DNA of 64,000 nt, from assembly GCA_040954595.2 (NCBI GenBank), contig CM082578.2:9796001-9860000 (forward strand), read 5' to 3'. The DNA is from Balanoglossus misakiensis. Lineage: Eukaryota > Hemichordata. The translations under genes were made by a program, and so were the position numbers. Below, in pieces: positions 27,601-39,793 of this stretch (position 1 is its first letter; every line of letters begins with the position of its first letter). Below the pieces are notes generated by a model. The model saw only the letters and a program-made list of their open reading frames with translations. It ran no database searches and had not been told where the DNA came from.

Positions 27601-28835
27601 TATAGACTATAACAACATGTTGAAGGGAGAAGATGAAACTCTAGTGGGCACACAGTCAAAAACACTGAAGGCAATCAAAAGTTCCAGCTGGTCTCCCTTT
27701 AACATATTGAGTGAAAAACTCACCCATTAGCATTCAACAAGCATCCAATGTGCTCACACAGAAACCACGCTCTCAGATTGGCTAGTGTGAACTTATGACA
27801 ACTTTCATCATCTGCAGAAGAACAATTACGGATTAAGTATGCCAGTCCTGGATTTTCCGGAACTCTTCCATACTGATCGCCATCACACACAACTCTGTGG
27901 AGAACCTTCTGAAGTGTCTTTGTCCGGTGCAGTTTTAAGTACACAGCACTGTCCGGATGAGCTGCAACATCACATGACGATACTTCCAATGTCCACGTTT
28001 TGCTGCTTGTTACAATATCTTCACAAAATGAGTTGAGGACCTGAAACAAAACCAGTTTCCATTCCTTTTATTAGCAAAGATGAATCTACATTGTGTATTT
28101 ATATTTCACTGCATCTAAAATGGTCACACAGTAATGCACCTGAGGAATAACAAAAATATGCTGCAGCTATCCCATAGTGAGCAATTGTAGCGGGTGCTGC
28201 TAGGTTGACTGGTGCGTTCGACACTAGCAGCACTCGCTGCAATTATCGCAGCTAACGTGACACTGAATGATTTTTCATGCTCACAGTGATAGAGAGCACA
28301 GTCGCCTGGGAGTTGGGTCGTATATGCACGGCGATCGCCGTGTATATACGACCCAACTCCATTAGTCCACGGTGACTGTGATACATACCAGGGCAGATCA
28401 ACTCATTCGACACATGATCGGCCGTTGATTTTCATCCAATTACTAAAAGAAGACAAGCCGGACCAGATTTGCGGCTCACCAACGAAACGTCTTTTTGATG
28501 ATGACTTCCATCGCGAATACTCCAAGAAACACTTAGACGTATGCCATGTTTACCTCTGAGTTCGTTGTACTCGGCTCAAGGCTACTCCGGGGAGGGGGCG
28601 GGGTCGTCAACGCCTCCTTCAATAAAGCACCGGGACTCTTGAAATCTCCACACCCAAGACTTTTTGTCACTTTGTGCAAAGGCACTACTTTTCTTCCTTG
28701 GGAACGCCGTCTTTCTGGATTCTTTAGAAGCACAAAGTTGTCAAAATCACGCTGAAACTGTTCAAAAATATCCCAATAAGTACTCTCCACCCCACAGGGG
28801 GCGGCCATATTGAATATTGCATTGAGCATGCGCAT
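6624..28835 (-). CDS. DALRD3: DALR anticodon-binding domain-containing protein 3 (DALRD3), ten exons
   Basis: Exons on the - strand, in order: 28835-28554, 28040-27724, 25134-24758, 22609-22518, 21878-21632, 19189-19107, 15872-15752, 15154-14985, 11213-11145, 6743-6624 (stop 6626-6624). Every junction is GT/AG and phase-compatible, giving 625 codons plus stop. The C terminus shows DALRD3/DALR signatures: IYNFARLSTLFAHYRQAVEQG, LLREEEEWELLLHYIL, FLTNLSRDFSAYYGRVHVL, EARPHLLPTIFARL, and an ending ALSLLNITPLQQV. The middle has a Glu run (EEEEEEE, exon 3) not typical of vertebrate copies. In mammals DALRD3 binds tRNA-Arg and acts with METTL2 in 3-methylcytidine modification of position 32; it resembles arginyl-tRNA synthetase's DALR domain without a catalytic core. 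The start could be ATG 28835, 28829 or 28808; the last (AATATGG) has the best context and gives 616 residues. Confidence 0.93.
7339..7440. mobile_element. 95-bp MITE-like element, copy B
   Basis: It starts TTGAACCCTTTCACTGCCATGG and ends GATGAAAGTGTTAA, with the same interior as copy A (TGGTCCAAATCTATTGTTTTCTATGG, then AGTTGGACCTCTTTTGAGG). The terminal repeats carry a few substitutions and the right half has an expanded G run, so it is older or mutated relative to copy A. Confidence 0.55.
7831..7858. repeat. (CA)n microsatellite
   Basis: About 14 near-continuous CA units in DALRD3 intron 9, with one CG interruption at the left end. Confidence 0.9.
11421..11435 (+). promoter_or_regulatory. 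ZNF143/Staf-like motif in DALRD3 intron 8
   Basis: TTCCCACAATGCACC resembles the core TTCCCAGMATGC recognised by ZNF143 in animals. It lies in a locally CpG-containing part of intron 8 (11214-14984). A single match without transcript data is weak evidence for an internal promoter. Confidence 0.2.
12664..12714. repeat. Clustered CATGTATAC/GTATACATG palindromes
   Basis: Interleaved copies of GCATGTATACATG and GTATACCATGC make this 50-base stretch able to fold on itself in several registers. It lies in a DALRD3 intron. No function is implied. Confidence 0.5.
15873..19106 (-). other. DALRD3 intron 6 (3.2 kb)
   Basis: AT-rich intron with no supported gene or notable repeat array. It contains a small run of ATGAATATTCAT-type palindromes near 16331-16352. 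Confidence 0.4.
19190..21631 (-). other. DALRD3 intron 5 (2.4 kb)
   Basis: No gene is supported. It contains MITE-like copy C (19858-19952), a G run near 20697-20709 and an 18-base C run at 21283-21300. Confidence 0.4.
19858..19952. mobile_element. 95-bp MITE-like element, copy C (diverged)
   Basis: The left end ACTAACCCTCTCACCATCCC and interior TTTTGGTCTGACCCCATTGTGTTC plus GGTTGGACCCAAATACAGG align with copy A. The right terminal repeat has been replaced by a long G run, so the copy is degraded. Confidence 0.45.
22610..24757 (-). other. DALRD3 intron 3 (2.1 kb)
   Basis: No gene is supported. It holds a GATT/AATT simple stretch around 23000-23035 and the hairpin at 24120-24158. Confidence 0.4.
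24120..24158. repeat. Perfect 18-bp inverted repeat with a 3-base loop
   Basis: Arms ATTTATTCATTTGAGTGT (24120-24137) and ACACTCAAATGAATAAAT (24141-24158) are exact reverse complements around AAA. The hairpin lies in DALRD3 intron 3. It could be a solo MITE end or fold-back element. Confidence 0.75.
25135..27723 (-). other. DALRD3 intron 2 (2.6 kb)
   Basis: No gene is supported. It holds three long homopolymers (G 25670-25690, G 26048-26063, C 26404-26421) and the 80-bp hairpin tandem at 27434-27590. Confidence 0.4.
27434..27590. repeat. Two tandem copies of an 80-bp self-complementary unit
   Basis: TAAAGTGCAACGTTATTGATGACA at 27435 recurs with one change at 27515, a period of 80. Within each unit GTTATTGATGACA is followed by the inverted TGTCA-TCAACAA-type segment, so each unit can form its own hairpin. 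Confidence 0.6.
28181..28244. repeat. 21-bp inverted repeat with about 20-base loop, DALRD3 intron 1
   Basis: The left arm AATTGTAGCGGGTGCTGCTAG (28183-28203) and right arm CTAGCAGCACTCGCTGCAATT (28224-28244) are complementary apart from two positions. The loop is GTTGACTGGTGCGTTCGACA. It lies just beside the larger palindrome at 28309-28360. Confidence 0.7.
28309..28360. repeat. 52-bp near-perfect palindrome without loop, DALRD3 intron 1
   Basis: Two 26-base arms meet at GGCGATCGCC (centre 28334/28335) with only one mismatch (TATATG against TATATA). Weaker complementarity continues outward (CACAGTCGCC against GGTGACTGTG). The lack of a spacer makes it cruciform-prone. Confidence 0.85.
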
Positions 28836-29096
28836 GGTACGACTACCCACATTGCCTTGCGATCAACAAACTTTTTGACCTTTGACACTTTCTACAGCAG
28901 CAGAGTGACGGTACGGTACGTCAAATTGGAGGATAGTTTTATATTTTCTGATGAGAAGAAACCACTGCGTCGCGTCTTGACTACGATACTTATAGTGCAT
29001 GTAAACCGTTATTATTGCTGCCGTGTACATGTACTGCTATTTCTGTGTATGTGTGGGGTGCGCAATGAAACACATACACAAATACATGTACATGTA

Positions 29097-29314
29097 CATA
29101 CATACATACATACATACATACATACATACATACATACATACATACATACATACGTACGTACGTACATACATACATACATACATACATACATACATACATA
29201 CATACATACATACATACATACATACATACATACATACATACATACATACATACATACATACATACATACATACATACATACATACATACATACATACATA
29301 CATACATACATACA
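29097..29314. repeat. (CATA)n tetranucleotide microsatellite, about 54 units
   Basis: An almost uninterrupted CATA tract with one block of CGTA variants at 29151-29164. Because the period is 4 and no frame contains a stop, the array creates long spurious open frames (HTYI and VCMY repeats) on both strands. It lies 260-480 bases upstream of the DALRD3 start. Confidence 0.97.
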
Positions 29315-31815
29315 AAAACATTGAAAAAAATGAAAAGACCCAAATACCTTAGTATGAAGACCCGATGTAAAATTAACGGGTATGCAAATACTGTCAGTAA
29401 ACACAGTTCCATGCGGGAATGTCCAAAATATTGTAATTAAGATAAGTCGCTCTCTGCTATCTGTGGGTAAAGATACCATAATGTACGTTGCATAACGAGC
29501 ATAACTGACTCCAAATACTGTAAGTATAGTATAATGTTTCTACATTGATTAGCTATTTCTACGAATCAAACAGACCATTTCAACATGCGCCAAAGGCAAT
29601 GGAAGTGGAGAGGGACAGAAACATATAGATAGACAGATAAAGACGTACGGAAACAGACACAGACAGACTAGGCCATAGGAAATCTAACATGACAAGACTA
29701 ACGTTGGAATTAGGAGCGTCCTTTAAACCTTTTCCTTGTTCGGTTTGATAGTGTCGAATATGTAGATACGCTGGCACGAAACTGAGACTCTAGCTGTAAT
29801 GATAAATGGAAAGAGATGGTGACAACGGGACTGGGTGAGAGAGATATCAGACGGGCAGAGAGAGAGAGATTGTTTATTTGTATATGCATCCAACCGGTAC
29901 ATTCTTTCACCTGTGGAGTTTAAATTCAATTGTCGACAAACTCTTCCAAACCTACTTTCACTCGCTTGACAACACTTTCAAATCGCGTGAAGGGTTCTTC
30001 AAGCGGCATTTAATATTTACAACTGCCCGACAACGACTTTATGAGACGAACGACCCGCTTTCAACTAACGACTTGAAATTGAATTTAGCACTTGCCAAAC
30101 GGCGGTCACACCGAAGAAAGCAAACATGGGCGCCAGTGGTGACTCGAACTAGTTCATTTGCCCACAATATTTTTTTGATTGACAATTCGTTTCTCATAAT
30201 CTGATAACCGCTATTTTGACGCAACGAAAGCAAGAACGGACACGCTCTCCTAAGTTGGAGAGGTTTACACAGACCTCATAAGTTAACCTTGGGGAGATTT
30301 TACTCCACAGACACGCGGGGACCTGAAAAGAATCGTCGCTCGTACATCACGGCTTTTTTTTTATCGGCGAATCACCTGATTCCTTCTAGTGTCTGCGCGG
30401 CGTCTCGGGGTGACACATTTGAGTTTTAATGACTTTCTACCAGGTAAACTGAACCCGTTCCGTCATACATGCGCGCCCCCCCCCCAAATCGCCGAGTCAC
30501 CACAACATCGGGTATCGAAATGTGAAGTGCTTCTTTTGTGAACAAAGTATTTCGCTGTCAGTCGCACATCATGAAAAGACGCTGAGTACATACTAATTTC
30601 AATGAGTAAACACCAATGATATATTTCGAATTGCCGACACGACTAAAATACATGTATTATCGATTTTAAGACAACAAAAAACTGCGCACCAAGATAACAA
30701 AATCGTGGAAATCTACAAGGCCTCACCACAGAGGATAGCATGTTGCATGTAAGATAAGAATCGGCGTATAACTGTCGATTTCATGAGCCGAACATTGCGT
30801 TATCCCATAGTAACAGCAATCGAAGATAGTAACACAAAATTCATAGTTGTTGTCAGATTTTTTTCCAGATCGATTCTACCTTGCGCTCGGTTGATCACCG
30901 AGAACCACTGTTTAATAGAAGGACTCATTTTCTTTCATCTTCCGATAACAATCACCCGTCCCCAACCAACTTTAAAAACTTAATTTATCTCGCTAGTTCA
31001 GTTGCAGAGGCGTTAAACCGGAGATCCTTATGATCCTGGTAGGCCCAACTTGTGGTCTTCAAGATCATCGATATACGGTGATAAAATAGCTTGCCTCTGG
31101 TGGTATGCCTTTCCTCGCAAATTGAACCAGCAGAGTCAAGGATAGACAGATTGGATACCATGCGTGGGACATGGAGAAAGGAGATTAAACTCTACTACAC
31201 TCAGTGTTGTGGGGGGGAGGGGGTTGGGGGCATCAGTTTCGCCCGGTTTGGATTTCAGACAGCCAATGTCGGGTGAAAACGATTACAGTGTACATTTCAC
31301 TGTGTGACTGAAAACAATTTCTTTAATATTTGACCTTTTGACACTGAGAGACATTGCACGGGGTTCGGGTTTCAAAGACGGCCATGCTTTTAAACTGGCC
31401 GATGCAGCTGAGATGCCGTGCGAAGCGTTCCCGCCAAAAAAAATTCTCCATTCCAGCAGTGAAATTGGATAGCGCGAGACATGGAGCTTTAAACCATGAT
31501 TACATGAAGGGTCAAATTCCAACTCAGTCGTGGAAAAAAAAGAACCTCGAAAAGTCTACAACGAAATGTGACATCATAAAACGCTTTGTCAACTATTAAC
31601 ATAGCCCAGGTAAACTTAATTCCAGGAGGCAATGTGTATTGAAGTGGGGCATTTCAACCCGAGCTATTATATGCAAAGCATCCGTCAGTTGCCAGCAATC
31701 TGTAATAAATTAGACCCCAGTTAGGACTCCCAACTGTTGACCAAAACCAATTGGAAACAGGGTCCTAATATCTATATCTTGATCTTGTCTCTTTCAACAG
31801 ATTTACATACACAGC

Positions 31816-31870
31816 TCGACCAATCAGGGCGCGTCGACTGGACACAACTATAGCAGACAGCTTTATAGTG
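31816..31870 (+). promoter_or_regulatory. Likely KLF15 core promoter region
   Basis: GACCAATCAG (CCAAT box, 31819-31828) is followed about 35 bases later by CTTTATAG (31861-31868), and the ATG follows at 31981. The order and spacing fit a CCAAT promoter with a weak TATA-like element. A possible splice acceptor TTTCAACAG ends at 31800, so a non-coding upstream exon cannot be excluded. Confidence 0.4.
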
Positions 31871-31965
31871 TCACTTACTGACTCCAACACAGCTACTGGT
31901 ACACGTTGACTTGGGAAATTCTGGACAGTGTGTGTGTTTGGCTTGCCACAGCATTACACACATAA

Positions 31966-33213
<1,248 letters not shown>

Positions 33214-34178
33214 TAACAAAACAAATTCCGTTAAACCCTCGTTGCACAAAAAATACTTATTACTGTACAGTTTGTAACTTCATTCACAGCGTGTTAATGA
33301 ACTTATACGCAACGAAACGCGGTACTCCAGATTAATCTTATGTATAATCTATAGTTAATTGGTGCATTTAATGATCGCCAGAGGCAAAATGCCAATGTGT
33401 CGATCACTGTCACTGACAATGACATAAAACAATGCTTGGCACATTAAGACAATACTAGGCTTAATCTCACCAGATACTTTCCGTGGATCGGAGACAAGAG
33501 GAGTGATTTATTTTTTTTCCCTTCAAAATCGTGGCATTTCAACAAAATCAAAGTACCGAGAGAAAAAAAACACGGTGACTGTAATGTTATTACTTTGGCT
33601 ATTTTCAGACTTTGGCTGAGTGGTCAAAGATTAAGCTCATGTAGCTCCGGAGTCCAAATCGGGCCGACCTGCATTTTAGTACCGACTATGTCAGGGTCGG
33701 GTCAAAAATTCGCCGAAGGGATTCCCTGATATGTACCTTGCAAAGTCAGCGTAACACTCTGTACGTAAGCACCGTGTGTTTTTTGTGGTTTCTTCGACGG
33801 GGTTAGATTTCTAACCACCCGGCTCAGTATGTCAAGGCTCCCCCCCTATGCCTATTTCACAAAATGGGTTGTAATCGCTTCGGGCACAACGATGATCGAG
33901 TTTCATTTTATTTCGCGTTGGCGTGGTTCGTGGAAGAATCAACCCTTCGTTTGTATATATTAGTATAGTTGGAATACTGTCAACGTGGAATGTTATCTAT
34001 TATATGAATGAACTTTTCCCCTTCGAGCAAATTTATCTGATTCTGTGATTTTTCTACTTAAGATTGCATATATATTGATTCTGCAATTACGTAATGATTG
34101 TTTTATAAAGTTTCCAGTCAGTGTTTCTTTTTTCATTCCACCATTGATATTTTCTATATATGTTACCAGTCAAGTTTA

Positions 34179-34191
34179 AATAAAAAATAAA
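34179..34191 (+). terminator. KLF15 poly(A) signals
   Basis: AATAAA at 34179-34184 and again at 34186-34191, about 970 bases after the KLF15 stop and within an A/T-rich context. They imply a 3' UTR of about 1 kb. Confidence 0.6.
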
Positions 34192-35820
34192 GAAACAAGA
34201 GGCTATATTCCATGTATTTGCTGTTTTGTTTTTCCTGATTCCGATGGAATGCGAGCGGGTACGTTGAAAACAATCAAGTCTGCATCAAGTCCCGTAAACA
34301 TTCCCTTATTGTTGCCTTCCGGGGACTTTGTTTATGCTATTTGATCGCCGATTAGTCCCTGGCACATGTGGCAGCGAGATAAGCATGCCTGCCCTCATGG
34401 GGCTAGCAATGCACACTCACACCGAGCGGCTTTCCCACACGTTATCTCAGAGCCCCCCCCCCCCCCCCCCACCTCCTCCCGAACACACGCACAACAAAAC
34501 AGTCCCTCCTCCTCTCCTTGCTGCCGTTTGATTTGTCACCGCCAATTATTCGTGATCTGCGTCGAATAGGCATCAGGAATGGTGGGGATTGCTGTCCGAG
34601 TTCCGTCCAAGTGACAATAGACGCTTATGTACATATACACACATAACGGTATATGTTTCGTGTGTTGATCCGTGTGTGCAAAGCGGGTTGTAGATAGCTC
34701 AGCTCGAAGAGTTCAGATGTGCAATCTGACTGCAATCTCAGCAAATAAACTGCTCATCTGGGTTACGCATCTTCGGATTTCTGACCACTATACATGGATC
34801 ATCCCAGATTGAATGAATGCATATGCATTCTCCTTAGGATTTAAGTAATAACTCTCAGGTAAAGTGTATAGTGGTTTTGCCCATGCTTTGCACGACGCTG
34901 CATACCCCTTCCAAAATATTCAGCATCGTACGTTTCGTAAGCTATATTGCCAAGGTCACCATTAAAGAGAACACGTGTATATACAGTAATACGGTTGCCA
35001 AATTGTAATTATTCGAGACTTACTACGCGTAACAACTTTTTAATATGGAAGGAACCTTGGTGAATCCGAGTACACTTTTTGTGCTAGGAATAGACAGCAC
35101 ATTTTGTAAGAAGTCTGGGCTACCTATCTTCTCTCAGGTGTTACAGCGGCATCACAGTCTTCATATTAAACGCCTATAAAGCTGCATTTCAAATGAGTTT
35201 ATGATCGACAACGTTTGGCTGCGTAGCATTATCTTAAAGAGGCCCTAAAAGTTGTTATTTGTTCACAATAACGGCGATGCGGCATATACTTTGATTGATG
35301 GGATCTTTGTTCACGCTCGGTGTTATATGACAAAAAAAAACTAGTTTGGCAGAGATACAAGACACAGCGCTTGTTGACATGTTGGTGTGGCATGTTTGTG
35401 GGAATATTCGACGTCGTTATTTGTGCCGTGCTTGCCACCTTGGAAACTTTCCGCTCACAGTCACGTGGTTACAACTTCGAATCACTGCCGGAGCCACCAC
35501 CTCAGACCCTGGGAGCGAACCACAATGAGATTTTTTTCTTCGGGGGGGGGGGGGGGACCATGACGTCGTTCCTTCTGAACGACAAACGTCACCGAGAGGT
35601 ATCTGCTTCGAACCATGGACACATAAGACAAGTGGAAGAAACAAACACAAACCACAGAGGAGAAATACTGTCATTTGAACCGCGGGATTCTGAGAAATGT
35701 TTACGTACTACTAGTATTTGTGACTCGCGTAAAAGCTATCATAATCATATTATGAATGGTGCATGAACAGCGAGCGCAATGACCCCGAAAAACATTTAAA
35801 AAACAATAAACCCAAATTCG

Positions 35821-35828
35821 TGACGTCA
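35821..35828. promoter_or_regulatory. Full cAMP-response element TGACGTCA (1 of 3)
   Basis: Palindromic consensus site for CREB/ATF bZIP factors, 2.6 kb downstream of the KLF15 stop. Two more full sites follow within 4 kb. Confidence 0.35.
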
Positions 35829-37667
35829 AGCTGTCCGGTTCCCCTGCATGCTGTTAACGAGACGAGGGTTAATCATGATTCGTGCCTTCGCTGTTACGGT
35901 ATGCGTTAATTCGAGCCATCGCTGGCTGCCCCGACATCCAATGTGTAATTCTTGGAATCAGTTCACTGATAAACAAAATATGAAAATATTTTCCAAGCCA
36001 TATCCTGTTTTCACAACACCAGTAGCAAGAAGAAAGCCAGCAAGCCAAAAACATGTCATGGCCAAAGCTCGGGTCCTAGTCACCCTTTGCTTCCACGCGT
36101 CGACCCTGCCGGCCGACTGACAGAAAAGTGATTTGTCATCGAAAGCGGACTGGTACATACGGGTTATTTACACAAGCAAGCATCAAGCTCCATTGTTTCA
36201 ATAATTCACGGAGAAGGAATACGATCTCTTGTTTGTCGCCCAGTGGAATGCCACACACAAGTATTGGACATTCGCATAACAGGACTGCGTCTTTTTAACG
36301 TATTCCAGGACCCCAGCTTGCTGGACTTTAATAATCCGCAGTCCCAACACAGTGGACTGTGAATAATTGAACACACTTTTCTGTGAACGTTGTTTTGTCC
36401 TGTCTTAATTTTAACGTTAAATTGACGAACACCAGTTGTGATACAAACTATTGCGTCCCTGAAATATTCACTCGAATTCTCGGAATACTGTCTTTATTCT
36501 CACGGGGAAACTCGGGGATCACAGTGTTACTGGTAATGATAAAATTGCAGGTTATGTATTTGTTATTGTACAGATGTGAATACCACCAGTCCGAGGTCGC
36601 TACTATAATGATGAACTCCCGATACATTGCAGCTATCTCTGGGAAGACCAAGAAAGAAGCACGGATCAGATAAAAAAAAAATAAGACGGATCGTTCAGAA
36701 AACAAATTAAGCATGTTTTTGTGAATTTTATTATTAGCTGGTAGAGGGCGTGGCCAGATCATTCACAGAGCCTATAAATATAATATGATATCATGGAATA
36801 TAGAGGAAATTGTAAATGTGTTAAATAGCTTGGTACTAGTAAGTACCAGACAACATACTTTGTTCTGATGCGATAACAGTAAATTTACACAGGAAATCGC
36901 AAGAAAGGTTAGTTCCTTGGTATTTGGGATATTTGCAATGCCTCTGGGTTGACCCTATCTTAATACAAGGGAGATCTCGGGGTAGTACAGTCCCTTACCT
37001 AAAAAGGACAAAATACTCAAGGAAGACAGCAAATCGATTAGCCTTCAAGTCATTAACAGCCATTGTGGTCTGTTGTGTCCCCTGCACGAGTGGGATTGTG
37101 TCACCAATCGATAAAAATGATGGGAAAACGCAGTGGAGTTTACAATGATGAAAAAATGCTTGCGATGATTTGCGCGTATGTCTCCAGCGCCTTCTCTGCT
37201 TTTCTGCCACTGTGTCCCAGCAATCGCATGAAATATTGTCGACTACCCATGTTTGTACATTGTGCATTTTACTTACACCGAGGTGAAATGTCATTTAGGC
37301 CCAGGGGACTTTCGTAAAAAGGAAAATCATTGACATGCCTTTTGACCGACTTTCCGTTCATGGTGTGGTCACTAACGGTGCTCTGTTTATTCGGGTATTT
37401 CCTCAACGAGGTCGATATCACGACTTATGAGCGAGTCGGGTGATTACGGTGCACTGTGTCGACTGGAACCCTTTGAACCAGTTCAACTTTAACTGTTCGA
37501 ATGCATGACATTTCTAATAGAAACCGTGGAATTCGGACCTTGGGAAGTCGCGATGGATTGCCCTGAAAACAACACATTTTATTCACCGTTGGTTTCACTT
37601 ATTTCATTTGGAGTGGATCGTAACAGTGATTTGTTGGTATTAAAAGAAAGTTGAAATATAGCCTCAG

Positions 37668-37675
37668 TGACGTCA
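37668..37675. promoter_or_regulatory. Full cAMP-response element TGACGTCA (2 of 3)
   Basis: Exact TGACGTCA within CAGTGACGTCAGCAG; no gene is attached to it directly. Confidence 0.35.
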
Positions 37676-38293
37676 GCAGACTTCCGTTTCCAACTTCGTA
37701 GCATTCCGTCTTTATGTGATCAAGTACTTTCGGCGGTTGAGAGCTCCAACTCAAGGGCAGTCGGCAGTCATGAAAGAGTCTGACTGTGTCGGTGGAAAAT
37801 TTGTAGCACTGGGTTTTACAGCACATGGTCTAGTACATGTACTGTACATAATACTGGGTAGTGTGCGAGTCGTTAGGGAATAAAGGGGGGGGGGGGGTCT
37901 CGTGCAAGGAAAATCACGTTCGAATATATGACAAGCTTCGTCCATAAACATATTTTGTGATTTTACAAATTCACACTAAACTAGTTCCTCATTATTTGTC
38001 CGTACCCAACCACCCCGTACTGTACTTGTTACGAGTAAACCAAACTGCGCCCGGGGGTCGTGGAAGAAATCATGACCCCAAGAGCGGAAAGACATCGTGC
38101 TGCTGTAACCGACCGCTTGGGCAACACGTCACACCAAAATACCAAATCGATAGCAAAGCCCAAAAAGATAAAATACCGTGATAAACTGTATACAGTTGTG
38201 TAACCAGGACTACGTGAGTGTAGGAATGTTACGATAGCACGCTATCAACTACTGATATACTAGTAGTGCGTCAGGTTGTTACCAGAAGACCAC

Positions 38294-38419
38294 CTGTATG
38301 ATTGTTAGCGCCATCAGCGACGTGATAGAGAAAGTCGTTGCCCGATGAGGGATGAGTCGCATATGAATCCGTGTTACCTCCAACACACGGATACCAGTGA
38401 TTCCACATATCTGCCTCGT
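38294..38419 (-). CDS. Candidate isolated exon (126 nt, phase 1-1), function unknown
   Basis: On the - strand an acceptor TTTGTAG and a donor ACAG|GTGGTC bound 126 bases open in one frame. The product contains DMWNHWYPCVGGN and ends near NHT, a possible N-glycosylation sequon. A symmetric phase 1-1 exon with Trp, Cys and Tyr resembles extracellular modules. No partner exon was found nearby and the family is not recognised, so this could be chance. Confidence 0.2.
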
Positions 38420-39330
38420 CTACAAACGATATCGTGTTAATCAGTCTAGCAAACGATCCAGATAATATATGACAGTGGATACAGCGACAAAAGATACAAG
38501 AAGGGGCCTGGCGTATTTTGGCCAAATCATTGTTGTGATTCCGCACTGGGTCTCAAAGAAGTGCTTTCTTTCTGAAAGATTTACCGCGGCAAGATAGTTT
38601 GATGTTGACCAAGACTTACACAAGTTGTGAAGTCGCGCTTTTGTGTGTGTGTTTTTGCTATTATAAGCATATTACTCAAAGCGATGTTTGGCTCCGACGG
38701 AGACGCATGCCTAAGCTCACTTACTAGGAAAGTTACGTGACACGTGAACATACAAGTCCCAACATGTTGGATATCTCCATTAAAATATTGCTCCAATATT
38801 TATTTTTCAGTTAACAATGTCAATTGTTTTATTGACAGAACGCCAGTCTTAATTGCTCACATTCGATGGCATATAGACTGCATCTGATGTTTACACATGT
38901 TACACTGCCCTTCATATCAGTGAAATCCAGTCACATTTAAATTCGCCTCTGTAACTAGAACAAATGCCGTCGTGCATGCCAAATCTATACATGTACATGT
39001 ATTCACAGCCGGTAAGCTTACTGGTATAAATCAGTTGATGTGTTGTGGCGATAGTTTGTCAATAAATGTATTCAGATCTTTGAGATGGGGGATATGTATA
39101 CACTGTTTGATGGCAATGATTGTTGATCAGGGCCATTAGTTCTGTTTTGGTCATAGTTGTATCTCATGTCATCATCGATTGCCTCAGTGTGTAAACACGA
39201 CCAAGGAATGCAGACACAAAACGGCGTTTTGTCTTCTTTCGCGAGGCTTCGGTGGAAAATACAAGATATTGCCCTCGTGTTGGGACGGCACCCTGATCGT
39301 GCGCGTATAAACAAGTAGACATGTATAAAA

Positions 39331-39419
39331 TGGAGAGAGATTGAGGGAGTGAGAGAGAGGAGAGGGGGAGGGAGGGGGCAGAGAGAGAGAGAGAAGGGGG
39401 GGGGGGGAAGAGAGAGACT
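39331..39419. repeat. Purine-rich GA/G tract
   Basis: About 90 bases made almost only of G and A, with GA dinucleotides, GGGAGG blocks and a 9-12 base G run. It is a candidate triplex or G-quadruplex former. Confidence 0.7.
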
Positions 39420-39785
39420 GCTCTCCGTGAGAACTGCATTCGCATCATCAATCTCAGATGACTGCAGGAAATTAAAGGGCCAATCAATATTTCGACCAGA
39501 TTCTAGTTTCCAGTTGCACTCTCAGCATGTATTTTGTTTTCCCAACACCTATAGAATTTCTTAACGATAATTGGGTACAAAATTCGCTTGGGTATTGGTG
39601 TGCACGTATCTTGTTATTTGAATTTGCTCGATAAACAGCGAGATGTTTATCATGATCCCAGCCAAAAGTATGATAGTTGCAAAACAGCCTGCGGGCCCTT
39701 GCGAAAAGAGAGGTTATGGCCGCAAACAAACACTGGTGCTCTGCGACCTTTTTTGAAACGCGAGCCTTATTGGGGGTCCATGTTT

Positions 39786-39793
39786 TGACGTCA
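39786..39793. promoter_or_regulatory. Full cAMP-response element TGACGTCA (3 of 3)
   Basis: Exact TGACGTCA within TTTTGACGTCACCGG, about 1 kb from the first tRNA-Tyr gene. Confidence 0.35.

Noticed and set aside
24612-28835. Functional link between DALRD3 and the tRNA-Tyr cluster 12-20 kb away
   Set aside because: DALRD3 is known to act on tRNA-Arg; proximity to tRNA-Tyr genes is not evidence of a shared system.
28857-29479. Several 90-155-codon open frames rich in HTYI or VCMY repeats on both strands
   Set aside because: They are read through the (CATA)n array, whose period of 4 leaves every frame open; not protein genes.
35320-35766. 148-codon + strand open frame
   Set aside because: It crosses a G homopolymer (poly-Gly), starts at a non-ATG-supported position in A-rich sequence and shows no coding bias.
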